Positions 18,573-27,714 of a DNA stretch of 64,000 nt are shown piece by piece. The stretch comes from an uncultured Paracoccaceae bacterium (GTDB lineage: Bacteria; Pseudomonadota; Alphaproteobacteria; Rhodobacterales; Rhodobacteraceae). The stretch is from contig CALLAF010000020.1 in assembly GCA_938002605.1 (NCBI GenBank), positions 1-64,000 of the forward strand, written 5' to 3'. Under the pieces are notes generated by a model that ran no database searches, was not told where the DNA came from, and saw only the letters and a program-made list of their open reading frames with translations. Positions within the stretch are counted from its first letter, which is position 1, and the number at the start of each line of letters is the position of its first letter. The position numbers were made by a program, and so were the translations under genes.

Positions 18573-20531
18573 ATGACCGATCAAACATCCAAGATGTATC
18601 CGCCGTCAGCACAAATGGCTGCCAATGCACATGCAGACAAGGCGACCTATGACGCGATGTACGCACAATCAATTTCAGACCCCGAAGGTTTTTGGGCCGA
18701 ACACGGCAAACGTTTGGAATGGATCAAGCCATTTACAAAGGTTAAGAACACCAGCTTTGAGCCGGGGAATATTGACATCAAATGGTTCGAAGACGGCACG
18801 CTGAACGTCGCAGCCAACTGTATCGACCGCCATCTTGAAACCCGGGGCGATCAAACCGCGATCATCTGGGAGCCCGATAGCCTCGACGATGAAGCACTGC
18901 ACATCACATATAAAGAACTGCACGAACGCACCTGCAAAATGGCAAACGTGCTCAAAGAAATGGGGGTCACTAAGGGCGACCGCGTTGTGCTTTACCTGCC
19001 AATGATCCCCGAAGCCGCCTATGCGATGCTGGCTTGTGCGCGGATTGGGGCGATCCATTCAATCGTATTCGCCGGTTTCTCGGCCGAAGCTTTGGGTGCA
19101 CGGGTGAATGCCTGTGACGCGAAGGTTGTGATTACAGCTGATGGCGCGCCGCGTGGTGGTCGTGTGACCAACCTCAAAGACAGCGTCAACCAAGCGCTCT
19201 TGCATGACTATGACCTTGTGAAATGTCTTGTGGTAAAACGTACTGGGCAGCAGATTGCCTTGCGTTCAGAAGGCGACTACTGGCTGCACGAGATGGAAGA
19301 AAAGGTCAGCGCAGATTGCCCGCCGACTGAAATGAACGCTGAGGATCCTCTGTTCATCCTTTACACATCCGGATCAACCGGGCAACCAAAGGGTGTTGTG
19401 CATTCCTCCGGTGGCTATCTCGTCTATGCGTCAATGACGCAGCAATACACATTCGACTACCATGATGGTGACGTGTTCTGGTGTACGGCCGATGTGGGCT
19501 GGGTCACGGGCCACAGCTATATCGTCTATGGGCCATTGGCCAATGGCGCGACAACAGTCATGTTTGAAGGTGTGCCAACCTACCCAGACGCGGGCCGCTT
19601 CTGGCAGGTTTGCGAAAAGCATAAGGTCAACCAATTCTACACCGCCCCCACCGCGATCCGCGCATTGATGGGCCAAGGAACAGAATTTGTTGAAAAATAT
19701 GACCTGTCTGATCTTAAGGTGCTGGGCACAGTGGGTGAGCCGATCAACCCAGAAGCTTGGAACTGGTACAATGATGTTGTTGGCAAAGGCTCCGTGCCGA
19801 TTGTCGACACATGGTGGCAGACTGAAACCGGCGGTCACCTGTTGACACCGCTGCCGGGCGCGACAGCGACCAAACCGGGATCAGCGACAACCCCATTTTT
19901 TGGCGTCCAGCCCGTGATTTTGGAACCCACTTCGGGCGAAGAAATCCACGATACCGCTGCCGAAGGCGTGCTGTGCATGAAAGACAGCTGGCCTGCCCAA
20001 ATGCGCACCGTTTGGGGCGATCATGAACGGTTTGAAAAGACTTATTTCAGCGACTACAAAGGGTACTACTTTACCGGTGACGGCTGTAAGCGCGACGAAG
20101 ATGGGTATTACTGGATCACAGGCCGCGTTGATGACGTGATCAACGTGTCCGGCCACCGGATGGGCACTGCCGAAGTCGAAAGCGCACTTGTCGCGCATTC
20201 CAAAGTCGCCGAAGCGGCCGTCGTTGGCTATCCGCATGCGATAAAGGGGCAGGGGATCTATGCCTATGTCACCTTGATGTCGGGCGAAGAACCTACAGAT
20301 GCGCTGCGCAAAGAACTGGAAGTCTGGGTGCGTTCTGAGATTGGCCCAATCGCCAAGCCTGACCTGATCCAATGGGCTCCTGGCCTGCCAAAAACACGAT
20401 CCGGCAAAATCATGCGCCGCATCCTGCGCAAGATCGCCGAAAACGATCACGCGACCTTGGGCGATATTTCGACGCTAGCCGATCCGTCAGTGGTTGATGA
20501 GCTGATCGAAAACCGGATGAACAAGGCCTAG
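18573..20531 (+). CDS. acs: Acetate--CoA ligase (acetyl-CoA synthetase)
   Basis: The 652-residue ligase makes acetyl-CoA from acetate, ATP and CoA through acetyl-AMP. It has the AMP-binding P-loop [21 protein letters not shown], the hinge region [21 protein letters not shown] and the C-terminal catalytic lysine in [11 protein letters not shown], where protein acetylation normally switches it off. The ATG at 18573 follows a strong GGGGGGAG ribosome-binding site; the longer frame from 18510 is not used. A bidirectional-looking terminator follows. Confidence 0.96.
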   Translation: MTDQTSKMYPPSAQMAANAHADKATYDAMYAQSISDPEGFWAEHGKRLEWIKPFTKVKNTSFEPGNIDIKWFEDGTLNVAANCIDRHLETRGDQTAIIWEPDSLDDEALHITYKELHERTCKMANVLKEMGVTKGDRVVLYLPMIPEAAYAMLACARIGAIHSIVFAGFSAEALGARVNACDAKVVITADGAPRGGRVTNLKDSVNQALLHDYDLVKCLVVKRTGQQIALRSEGDYWLHEMEEKVSADCPPTEMNAEDPLFILYTSGSTGQPKGVVHSSGGYLVYASMTQQYTFDYHDGDVFWCTADVGWVTGHSYIVYGPLANGATTVMFEGVPTYPDAGRFWQVCEKHKVNQFYTAPTAIRALMGQGTEFVEKYDLSDLKVLGTVGEPINPEAWNWYNDVVGKGSVPIVDTWWQTETGGHLLTPLPGATATKPGSATTPFFGVQPVILEPTSGEEIHDTAAEGVLCMKDSWPAQMRTVWGDHERFEKTYFSDYKGYYFTGDGCKRDEDGYYWITGRVDDVINVSGHRMGTAEVESALVAHSKVAEAAVVGYPHAIKGQGIYAYVTLMSGEEPTDALRKELEVWVRSEIGPIAKPDLIQWAPGLPKTRSGKIMRRILRKIAENDHATLGDISTLADPSVVDELIENRMNKA

Positions 20532-20578
20532 CTGATAGGGGACTTCCCTCAGCTAATCCTTTCGATATCAAGAAACCC

Positions 20579-20617
20579 AAAACGGCCCGACTTTGATTTT
20601 AAGTCGGGCCGTTTTTT
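20579..20617 (+). terminator. Rho-independent terminator after acs, probably bidirectional
   Basis: A perfect stem AACGGCCCGACTT / AAGTCGGGCCGTT is followed by a T-run. On the minus strand the same hairpin ends in TTTTGGG, so it can also stop transcription of the convergent di-heme cytochrome gene. Confidence 0.9.
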
Positions 20618-20650
20618 GCATTTTGAGATGCTGCACGCTTAGTGATCTTC

Positions 20651-22264
20651 TTAGGTGCTGTGGATCACAAGGTTTTCTAAGAATGCGATAAGCTCTTCTT
20701 GGTTCTCAGCGGGGAGTGCGGCGTAGGCATCGCGGCTTTGTGCGCCTTCTCCACCATGCATCAAGATTGCGTCGTTCAACGTGGTGGCACGACCATCGTG
20801 CAACCATGGCCCTGTTGAGCCAACGCTGGCAAGCGAGCGTGTCATGAACATTTCGGCACCGATCCCTAAAGGGGCAGATGGGTCCGCAAGGTCTGGGCCC
20901 ATGTCGTGACGTTTCAAATCGGTATACCAATTCACCACACCACGCCCTGATGCGTCGCTTTTGATCGCGCCCAGATGATAGGCTTCGCCTGACGCCAGGG
21001 TGACCTGATTATTTGGTGGGTCTGAGAGCATGTCGAATGACATCACAACATCTGGACGCAGCCCCCGATCCGCTGGATACGAGCCATCTGGGAATATGAC
21101 GTCGTAGAAACCGGGGGTTTGGCTTGGTTCACGGAAAGTCGGATCGTTCAGGACCATTTCCTGAGTGTGGCAGCTGTTGCAGCCGACCGTAACAAAATGT
21201 TCCTGCCCTGCTATGATTGCTGCCCGATCATCCGCGGCCAATGCGATCTGTCCGATATCGGCAAGCTCTATCAGGCTGGTGGGTCGTTCCAGCGCGGCCA
21301 TATAGATCGTCAACGCCGTCAGATCGCCAACGCTCAGTTCATTCGTGACGCCATCGAAATCGCCATCAGCGTCGCCAACCAATTCAACCCCTTGTAGCCC
21401 CATTTCATTATGGGCCGCCCCACGGGTAAAACTACGCAGCGTTGCTTCGTTGCCTTTCCAGCCAAAGGGCTTGACCACAAGATCATCATCGACCCCGGAT
21501 AGGCCGGCGGTATTGATGGAGACAGAACATGGTGCTTCGGTTGTCCGCGTGAATTCCAACGTCCCGAAAGTGACACCCTTGGTGACCAGCACCGCCGATG
21601 CGCTGCCCTGTGCGCAGGCCTGCATCCGTCCTGCCTCGCGCTGCAGGTAAAGATCAAGGCTCATTTCTTCGGCCAAACGTTGCGGGATCGCCAGTGCAAA
21701 GAGCGGTGTTGTGTTGCGCTCTAGGTATTGCGACGGATCGCCTGTATGCGCCGGGTCCAGTACAACGTTCAGCGCGATCCCCCCTGCGCCATTGGCCAAT
21801 GGCGCGTTGTGGCAACCAATGCACTGCGTTGAATTTGCACCGCCTTCGCGGGCAGGGAAATGCGTTGCCCATTCACCGGGTCCGTTCAAATCAGCGCGTG
21901 GGAACCGGCTGAACCGTCTACCTTCTCCGATATTGGCGCCAACACCTTGGGTGGCGGTAAAATCGGCTTCGGTCAGCTCATCGCCCATTTCAAACGCAAA
22001 TTCAAAAGCGACTTCGCGCTGCCCATTGGCCACAAGCTCGTTCAGATAAAGCTGGTCAATCGGCGCTAGTTCAAATTCTTCTTCACTCTCAGTGGCAACT
22101 TCGACGACCGCTTCGCTGGTTTCTGCTTCGGCGTCGATGTCGATAGGGGGTTCAACATTCGCGGATGCAACAAACGCGGCCAAGTCGCCGGGTTGCTTCG
22201 TTTGAAGGAAAATATATCCGCCGGCCAACAGACCGACAAAGATCAGTGCTTTGATAATGTTCAT
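20651..22264 (-). CDS. Di-heme c-type cytochrome of the DHOR ('thiol oxidoreductase-like') family
   Basis: A 537-residue protein with an N-terminal hydrophobic anchor (IIKALIFVGLLAGGYIFL), an acidic linker (EAETSEAVVEVATESEEE) and two heme-c sites: CIGCH at about 148-152 and CNSCH near 367. The C-terminal GPWLHDGRATTLNDAILMHGGEG block matches the DHOR family and the second cytochrome at 61346, as do the tails RDDLIAFLESL/NQEELIAFLENL. It is periplasmic and membrane-tethered; a role in iron or thiol redox is inferred from the neighbours of its paralog. A palindrome at 22342-22360 upstream resembles those before the imelysin genes. Confidence 0.85.
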   Translation of the reverse strand: MNIIKALIFVGLLAGGYIFLQTKQPGDLAAFVASANVEPPIDIDAEAETSEAVVEVATESEEEFELAPIDQLYLNELVANGQREVAFEFAFEMGDELTEADFTATQGVGANIGEGRRFSRFPRADLNGPGEWATHFPAREGGANSTQCIGCHNAPLANGAGGIALNVVLDPAHTGDPSQYLERNTTPLFALAIPQRLAEEMSLDLYLQREAGRMQACAQGSASAVLVTKGVTFGTLEFTRTTEAPCSVSINTAGLSGVDDDLVVKPFGWKGNEATLRSFTRGAAHNEMGLQGVELVGDADGDFDGVTNELSVGDLTALTIYMAALERPTSLIELADIGQIALAADDRAAIIAGQEHFVTVGCNSCHTQEMVLNDPTFREPSQTPGFYDVIFPDGSYPADRGLRPDVVMSFDMLSDPPNNQVTLASGEAYHLGAIKSDASGRGVVNWYTDLKRHDMGPDLADPSAPLGIGAEMFMTRSLASVGSTGPWLHDGRATTLNDAILMHGGEGAQSRDAYAALPAENQEELIAFLENLVIHST

Positions 22265-22341
22265 TGTATTCTTGCGTCCCCAAAGAATCCTCTGATCCCA
22301 AGCAGATCACCATCTTACTGATGCAAGCAACGCGGATTTTT

Positions 22342-22360
22342 TCCGATACCAGTTGTCGGC
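22342..22360. promoter_or_regulatory. Candidate iron-responsive operator upstream of the di-heme cytochrome (third copy)
   Basis: TCCGA-N9-TCGGC lies 78 bp upstream of the cytochrome start at 22264, in the spacer shared with the mscS end. It differs at one outer position from the two TCCGA-N9-TCGGA boxes at 58541 and 61301. The eight core bases alone are expected about once per 64 kb by chance, so this copy is supported mainly by its position before a paralog of the controlled gene. Confidence 0.5.
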
Positions 22361-22407
22361 GTGAACTCGCCGCGATCATTCTTGAATAGACTAATTATTG
22401 ATCGCGA

Positions 22408-23751
22408 CTACTCAGGGTCGAGTATTTTCACTTCGCGTTGCGGGAACGGGATGCTGATGTTGTTTTCAGCGAAAGCGTCCCAAAGTGCCAGAAATACGTT
22501 GCCTCGGATATTGGTCAGCCCGCCGGTTGGGTCGGTGATCCAAAAACGTAGGATGTAATCGACTGAACTGTCGCCAAACCCAACGATATGGCAGACGGTG
22601 GGCCGCGAGGTCAGCACCCGGTCAACGCTTTGTGCGGCTGCGATGGCGATCTTACGGACTTCGTGCGGGTTGTCCGTGTAGGAGGTGCCGAAATTGATAT
22701 CGAGCCGCACAAAATCGTTGGAATGTGACCAGTTCACCACTTGTCCGGTGATGAGGTCTTCGTTGGGGATCAGATATTCTTTGCCGTCTCGTGTGACGAC
22801 CGACACATAGCGCGCACCCAACGCGTTGATCCAGCCAAAGGTTTCGCCAAGGCTGATCACGTCACCCGGTTTGATCGATTTATCAAGCAAGATGATCACG
22901 CCCGACACAAGGTTTGACACAACCTTTTGCAGGCCAAACCCAAGTCCCACACCAATCGCACCTGATAGCACCGCAAGCCCGGTCAGATCGATCCCGATAG
23001 CCTGCACACCAAAGTAGAAGGCAGCGCTGTAAATGGCGACTTGCAGCCCCTTTATAATAAGGACCTGCATCGACGGGCTAATGTCAGAGTTAGCCCGCAC
23101 ACGGTTCGCCGTTGTTGCAGTGAAAAACCGTGCGAGGCCGATGAGCACACCAAGAATGACCAGCGATTGCACAAGCAAGAGCAGTGAAAAACGCATGTCG
23201 CCAATGGTGAAACCAGCCTGTTCGAGCAACCGCTCTGTAGGCGCAAGCAGCCCCAAAATGCGCAGGCTGACATAGGCCCAAGCGCCATAGCGGACAGTCT
23301 TTCGCAAAAGCGGGCTTTTGATCAGCCGGGTTGCGAATGCGATGGCCAGCCAGGCAAATGCGAGCGTGCCTATAATGCTAAGCAGGTAACTGCGGCTATT
23401 CCATGTGGTCTCGCGCATCACAAATATCGTGAGCCAGATCAACGTCACAAAAAAGATCGCGCGCAGCCGTTGGTTGATGACCACTAGAATACGAATGCGC
23501 CATTTCGGCCAGTTTTCCCGTGCGGCCATCCACGCCCTAATCCGCGGCCCTAACGCTGCGCGCAGCACATGCGCCAAGACAAAAAGCCCAATTGCGATCC
23601 CAAGCTGATAGATATTCCACGGACGGATAAACCCATCCGCAAATTTGCTGACATAGGCAAATAGATCGTTTCCAATTGTAAGAACCTGCTCCAACTGGGC
23701 ATCCCCTGAAAGGCTGTCCGTTGTTTCTGGTCCGTCGCTATGCCCTGCCAT
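22408..23751 (-). CDS. MscS-family mechanosensitive ion channel
   Basis: A 447-residue inner-membrane protein. Several transmembrane helices (about residues 45-225) are followed by the pore helix and MscS signature GAIGVGLGFGLQKVVSNLVSG, then the beta domain (KSIKPGDVISLGETFGWIN) and the vestibule with IPNEDLITGQVVNWS. The channel opens on hypo-osmotic shock to release solutes. It is longer than E. coli MscS (286 residues) because of extra N-terminal helices. It reads away from the RTX gene. Confidence 0.9.
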   Translation of the reverse strand: MAGHSDGPETTDSLSGDAQLEQVLTIGNDLFAYVSKFADGFIRPWNIYQLGIAIGLFVLAHVLRAALGPRIRAWMAARENWPKWRIRILVVINQRLRAIFFVTLIWLTIFVMRETTWNSRSYLLSIIGTLAFAWLAIAFATRLIKSPLLRKTVRYGAWAYVSLRILGLLAPTERLLEQAGFTIGDMRFSLLLLVQSLVILGVLIGLARFFTATTANRVRANSDISPSMQVLIIKGLQVAIYSAAFYFGVQAIGIDLTGLAVLSGAIGVGLGFGLQKVVSNLVSGVIILLDKSIKPGDVISLGETFGWINALGARYVSVVTRDGKEYLIPNEDLITGQVVNWSHSNDFVRLDINFGTSYTDNPHEVRKIAIAAAQSVDRVLTSRPTVCHIVGFGDSSVDYILRFWITDPTGGLTNIRGNVFLALWDAFAENNISIPFPQREVKILDPE

Positions 23752-23883
23752 GCCAATCTACCATATTTGGCGCTAGTCTTGCACGCCATGGGCGGTCGGG
23801 CAAGTTGGGCAATGTTAAAGCTTGCCGTGTGACAAGCGTAAGGTTAACAAAGCATTAAGTTATTCAATCTATAGGGCGTTTTG

Positions 23884-24825
23884 ATGTATATTACTTTGGC
23901 CGTATTACTGGCGACCTTTGGCGTGATCATGTTGTCGGTTGAAGACGACGAAGATGACGAAACAGACGGCGAAATCACTGGTACAAGCGGAAATGACGAA
24001 GTTTCAGGCACCGATGGTGACGACATTATTCGTACATGGGCGGGCGATGATATAATTGACGGCGGGGCCGGTGACGACGAAATTCGTCCGGGCGAGGGCG
24101 ATGATGTCGTTTACGGTGGTGACGGACGCGATTGGATCATTGGTAGCCCCGGCAATGACGAGTTGTATGGCCAAGTTGGCGGAGACCGCGTGTTTGGTGG
24201 CGACGGTAACGACTTTATTGACGGCGGATACGGGTCTGACCGTCTGGGTGGCCAAGATGGCGACGATACAATTTTTGGCGGATATGACTCTCGCGACGAA
24301 GGTGGCGTGATTGTCCCCGCGTTGCAGGCGACAGATACGATTACTGGCGGCGACGGTGATGATACGATTTATATTTGGGGCGGCGATGGCACGGCTGACG
24401 GTGAGGATGGGTCAGACGATTTGGTTCTCGTGACTGGCTCAGCCTCGTTGACTGCGGGCGCGGGCGATGGCGATGATTTCTATGTGCTGGCCAATGTCAC
24501 CGATGATCAATTGACCGAAGCGACCATTGAAGATTTTGATCCGGGCCGGGATACGCTCACGTTGACATTGGATCATGTGCCAGAGGGCGGTACATTGCCT
24601 GACGTCGATGTGACCATGACGCAAACCACGATTGATGGGGTGAATGGGGTTCTGGTCGAAGCCGTTTATACCGGACCCGGTGATGTCCCCGGTGATTTCG
24701 AAGGTGCGGTTGCATTTTTGAAAGGTGTGACGACCGATCAGCTTGACGCGACGAATGTCTCGGTTGCTTCAACCCAAGAAGCTGACCTCTTTGATGCAGA
24801 GGCGACAATGGCCGCAATCGCCTGA
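23884..24825 (+). CDS. Calcium-binding RTX-repeat protein with N-terminal membrane anchor
   Basis: A 313-residue acidic protein. Residues 1-18 are a hydrophobic anchor (MYITLAVLLATFGVIMLS), followed by a run of Asp/Glu. From about 35 to 130 it has GGxGxDxxx repeats (GGAGDDEI, GGDGRDWI, GGDGNDFI, GGQDGDDTI), and a second short set appears near 155. These fold as calcium-binding beta rolls. The C-terminal third is a beta domain starting ATIEDFDPGRDTLTL, common in such proteins. No protease or toxin domain is present. I use the ATG at 23884 rather than the TTG at 23881. Likely cell-surface or secreted; role unknown. Confidence 0.85.
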   Translation: MYITLAVLLATFGVIMLSVEDDEDDETDGEITGTSGNDEVSGTDGDDIIRTWAGDDIIDGGAGDDEIRPGEGDDVVYGGDGRDWIIGSPGNDELYGQVGGDRVFGGDGNDFIDGGYGSDRLGGQDGDDTIFGGYDSRDEGGVIVPALQATDTITGGDGDDTIYIWGGDGTADGEDGSDDLVLVTGSASLTAGAGDGDDFYVLANVTDDQLTEATIEDFDPGRDTLTLTLDHVPEGGTLPDVDVTMTQTTIDGVNGVLVEAVYTGPGDVPGDFEGAVAFLKGVTTDQLDATNVSVASTQEADLFDAEATMAAIA

Positions 24826-25021
24826 TTTTGACCGCCTGACCCTTGCGAGATGGCGCGCCCATGTGTATCTGACCGTCATGACGCAGGTTTTTGACATGGA
24901 TGACCGTGCCCGGCTGCCTTGGCGGTTTTACGGCGCGAGCTGCACGATACTAGCTAAGGGGTAATTCCCTTGCCAATTCCGCACGCCTGACCACATCTGA
25001 AATTTGATACGGGAGAGGACA

Positions 25022-26428
25022 ATGTCCCCCAAAACGCTCTATGATAAAATCTGGGATGCGCATGTCGCGCACGAAGCTGACGACGGCACATGTTTGCTGT
25101 ATATCGACCGTCACCTGGTCCACGAAGTAACCAGCCCACAGGCCTTTGAAGGTTTGCGTATGGCTGGCCGCACAGTACGTGCGCCGGAAAAAACGATCGC
25201 GGTGCCTGATCACAACGTGCCGACGACATTGGACCGCGCGAACGCGGCCACAATGACCGAAGACAGCCGCATTCAGGTCGCCGCACTTGATACAAACGCC
25301 AAAGAATTTGGCCTGCACTATTATCCTGTGTCCGATGTCCGTCAGGGCGTTGTGCACATTGTTGGCCCCGAACAGGGCTGGACCTTGCCCGGCATGACCG
25401 TTGTTTGCGGCGACAGCCACACGGCGACGCACGGTGCGTTCGGGTCTTTGGCCCACGGCATTGGTACGTCCGAGGTGGAACATGTTCTGGCCACGCAAAC
25501 GCTGATCCAGAAAAAATCCAAAAACATGAAGGTTGAAATCACTGGTAAGCTTGCGCCCGGTGTGACCGCCAAAGACATCACCATGGCTGTGATCGGGCAA
25601 ACCGGCACCGCTGGCGGAACTGGTTACGTGATTGAATATTGCGGTGAAGCCATCCAAAGCCTGTCAATGGAAGGCCGGATGACTGTCTGTAACATGGCTA
25701 TCGAGGGTGGCGCGCGCGCTGGCCTGATCGCCCCTGACGAGACTACATATGCCTACTGTAAAGGCCGCCCACACGCGCCAAAAGGTGCGGATTGGGATGC
25801 GGCGTTGGAATATTGGAAAACGCTCTACACTGATGAAGGCGCACATTTCGACAAAGTCTTGACCATCCGCGGCGAAGATATCGCGCCATTGGTCACATGG
25901 GGGACATCACCCGAAGACGTGCTGCCGATCACGGGTGTGGTTCCTGATCCAAGCAGCTTTGAAGGCGGCAAAGCCGGGGCTGTGCAGCGTTCAATCGACT
26001 ATATGGGTCTAGAAGTTGGTCAAAAACTGTCCGATATCAAAATCGATACCGTGTTTATTGGGTCTTGCACCAACGGGCGGATCGAAGATTTTCGCGCCGC
26101 AGCCGCTGTGTTGAAAGGCAAAAAGATCAAAGAGGGGATGCGCGCAATGGTCGTGCCCGGTTCTGGTCTGGTCCGTGCCCAAGCCGAAGAAGAAGGCATC
26201 GCGCAAATCTTTATCGATGCGGGCTTTGAATGGCGGCTTGCGGGCTGTTCCATGTGCCTTGCGATGAACCCCGACCAATTGGCACCGGGCGAACGCTGCG
26301 CATCCACATCAAACCGTAACTTCGAAGGCCGTCAAGGCTATCAAGGGCGCACACACCTGATGTCACCCGCAATGGCTGCTGCCGCTGCAATCACTGGCCA
26401 CCTGACTGATATCCGGGAGATGAACTAA
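25022..26428 (+). CDS. leuC: 3-isopropylmalate dehydratase, large subunit
   Basis: The 468-residue aconitase-family subunit isomerises 2- to 3-isopropylmalate in leucine synthesis with LeuD. The 4Fe-4S ligands are Cys in GSCTNGR and the CSMCLAMN pair. [20 protein letters not shown] and [12 protein letters not shown] are family signatures. The ATG at 25022 follows GGGAGAGGACA. Its TAA overlaps the ATG of the next gene by one base (TAATG). In most relatives that next gene would be leuD itself; here a chimeric lipoprotein gene intervenes. Confidence 0.97.
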   Translation: MSPKTLYDKIWDAHVAHEADDGTCLLYIDRHLVHEVTSPQAFEGLRMAGRTVRAPEKTIAVPDHNVPTTLDRANAATMTEDSRIQVAALDTNAKEFGLHYYPVSDVRQGVVHIVGPEQGWTLPGMTVVCGDSHTATHGAFGSLAHGIGTSEVEHVLATQTLIQKKSKNMKVEITGKLAPGVTAKDITMAVIGQTGTAGGTGYVIEYCGEAIQSLSMEGRMTVCNMAIEGGARAGLIAPDETTYAYCKGRPHAPKGADWDAALEYWKTLYTDEGAHFDKVLTIRGEDIAPLVTWGTSPEDVLPITGVVPDPSSFEGGKAGAVQRSIDYMGLEVGQKLSDIKIDTVFIGSCTNGRIEDFRAAAAVLKGKKIKEGMRAMVVPGSGLVRAQAEEEGIAQIFIDAGFEWRLAGCSMCLAMNPDQLAPGERCASTSNRNFEGRQGYQGRTHLMSPAMAAAAAITGHLTDIREMN

Positions 26429-26463
26429 TGGAAAAATTCACCACACTCAGCGGCATTGCCGCG
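26428..26463 (+). repeat. Duplicate of the first 12 codons of leuD (copy 1)
   Basis: 36 bp encoding [12 protein letters not shown], identical in protein and 33/36 in DNA to the start of leuD at 26845-26880. The three differences are synonymous third-base changes (AAA/AAG, TTC/TTT, ACC/ACG). Similarity fades immediately after codon 12. Confidence 0.92.
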
Positions 26464-26778
26464 CTATGCGCGTTGGCATCTTGTGGTTCGCCGGGCGATA
26501 TATCATTAAGAAACGCGAACTATTTTGGGTTTCAAGTGAATGATGGCACCTTATCTGGCAGTTACAATGGTGCAGGCTACACCAGCACGCTGGTACAGAA
26601 CCAAGTGAAGGGCGCTTGTACAAGTCGACAACTTTCTTCTTATGGGGAGACGCCATTAGAAAATGGGCTAACCGGTTTTACGGCGACTTGTTCAGGAGCT
26701 GCTATTTTCTCGCGTGGTTTTGTTGAGGTTGAGAAGACCCCGCAAGGTAATTTTATGTTTGAGGCATCTGGATCATAA
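26428..26778 (+). CDS. Chimeric small lipoprotein whose signal peptide begins with the LeuD N-terminus
   Basis: A 116-residue ORF starts on the leuC stop (TAATG). Residues 1-12 copy LeuD; they run into LCALASCGSPG, creating a lipobox (Leu-Ala-Ser-Cys, Cys19). The predicted mature part is about 98 residues, beta-rich, with a cysteine in KGACTSRQLS and another in FTATCSGAAIF that could pair. Codon use and AT content look different from leuC and leuD (for example a run through GATATATCATTAAG). Two readings fit: an alien lipoprotein gene landed in leuD and acquired its start, or a resident lipoprotein's 5' end was replaced by leuD sequence. Export as a lipoprotein is predicted, not shown. Confidence 0.7.
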   Translation: MEKFTTLSGIAALCALASCGSPGDISLRNANYFGFQVNDGTLSGSYNGAGYTSTLVQNQVKGACTSRQLSSYGETPLENGLTGFTATCSGAAIFSRGFVEVEKTPQGNFMFEASGS

Positions 26779-26844
26779 GGGTCTCAAGCTTCTCAAAAGA
26801 CAAATTGTATCTCAAAGTCTCTACGAGACTGGGATGAGGGAAAT

Positions 26845-26880
26845 ATGGAAAAGTTTACGACACTCAGCGGCATTGCCGCG
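26845..26880 (+). repeat. First 12 codons of leuD (copy 2 of the duplicated segment)
   Basis: Functional copy of the 36-bp repeat, at the start of intact leuD. A small hairpin (AGTCTC-TAC-GAGACT, 26816-26830) sits just before its ribosome-binding site. Confidence 0.92.
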
Positions 26881-27450
26881 CCACTGCCATTGGTTAACAT
26901 CGACACCGATATGATCATTCCAAAGCAGTTCTTGAAAACCATCAAACGCTCGGGCCTTGGCGCGAACCTGTTTGACGAAATGCGGTTTGATCGTGACGGC
27001 TCGGAAATCGCTGATTTTGTGCTGAACAAGCCACAGTATCGCGACGCACAAATTCTGGTTGCGGGCGATAACTTTGGCTGCGGGTCATCGCGCGAACACG
27101 CGCCTTGGGCGATTGCAGATTTCGGAATTACCTGCGTGATTTCAACATCGTTCGCGGACATCTTCTATAATAACTGCTTCAAAAACGGCATCTTGCCGAT
27201 CACGTTGCCGCAAGAGCAGGTTGATGTGTTGATGAAAGACGCTGAAAAAGGCTCAAACGCGCGGATCGAAGTTGATCTTGAAGCGCAAACTATCACGTCT
27301 TCAGACGGCGATGTGTTCACCTTTGAAGTTGATGCATTCAAGAAACACTGCCTGCTCAACGGCCTTGATGACATTGGGTTGTCGCTAGAAAAAGTGGCCG
27401 CAATTGACAGCTTTGAAGTCAAAGCAGCTGCAGAACGCCCGTGGGTTTGA
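26845..27450 (+). CDS. leuD: 3-isopropylmalate dehydratase, small subunit
   Basis: The 201-residue swivel-domain partner of LeuC is intact. Expected blocks are [20 protein letters not shown], the substrate loop [13 protein letters not shown] and [18 protein letters not shown]. The ATG at 26845 follows GAGGG. leuC lies 416 bp upstream, separated by the chimeric lipoprotein gene, so LeuD is translated from its own ribosome-binding site instead of by direct coupling. A strong terminator follows. Confidence 0.97.
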   Translation: MEKFTTLSGIAAPLPLVNIDTDMIIPKQFLKTIKRSGLGANLFDEMRFDRDGSEIADFVLNKPQYRDAQILVAGDNFGCGSSREHAPWAIADFGITCVISTSFADIFYNNCFKNGILPITLPQEQVDVLMKDAEKGSNARIEVDLEAQTITSSDGDVFTFEVDAFKKHCLLNGLDDIGLSLEKVAAIDSFEVKAAAERPWV

Positions 27451-27469
27451 CCCGTTTCTAGATGTTCTG

Positions 27470-27499
27470 AAAAAGGCCGCGAAACATCGCGGCCTTTTT
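27470..27499 (+). terminator. Rho-independent terminator after leuD
   Basis: Stem AAAAGGCCGCG / CGCGGCCTTTT with loop AAACAT and a T-run. Confidence 0.9.
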
Positions 27500-27657
27500 C
27501 TATTTTAGAGACAATATATAAATTTTATTGCAAAATTCTTCAATTTCGTGACACTTCGTGGATAATGTTGTTTTCAGAGGCTTCAAAAGTGAACGTCCGT
27601 TGAGGCTGGTGTATTAAAATATATCCGCAGGTGCTTCGGATGGATACTATGTTGAAG

Positions 27658-27687
27658 TTGCATAATAAAATGCAATCTGCGTACAAT
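27658..27687 (+). promoter_or_regulatory. Putative promoter with an inverted-repeat operator
   Basis: TTGCAT (27658) and TACAAT (27682) are spaced 18 bp apart and lie 28 bp before the membrane-protein start. The -35 element is also the left arm of a perfect inverted repeat TTGCAT-N6-ATGCAA (27658-27675). The surrounding 200 bp is AT-rich and contains nothing else recognisable. Confidence 0.45.
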
Positions 27688-27714
27688 ACGTAGCGAGACT
27701 TAATCGCTAGATCT

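Noticed and set aside
23884-24825. RTX protein as a secreted toxin
   Set aside because: Only calcium-binding repeats are visible; no protease, lipase or pore domain and no type I secretion genes nearby.
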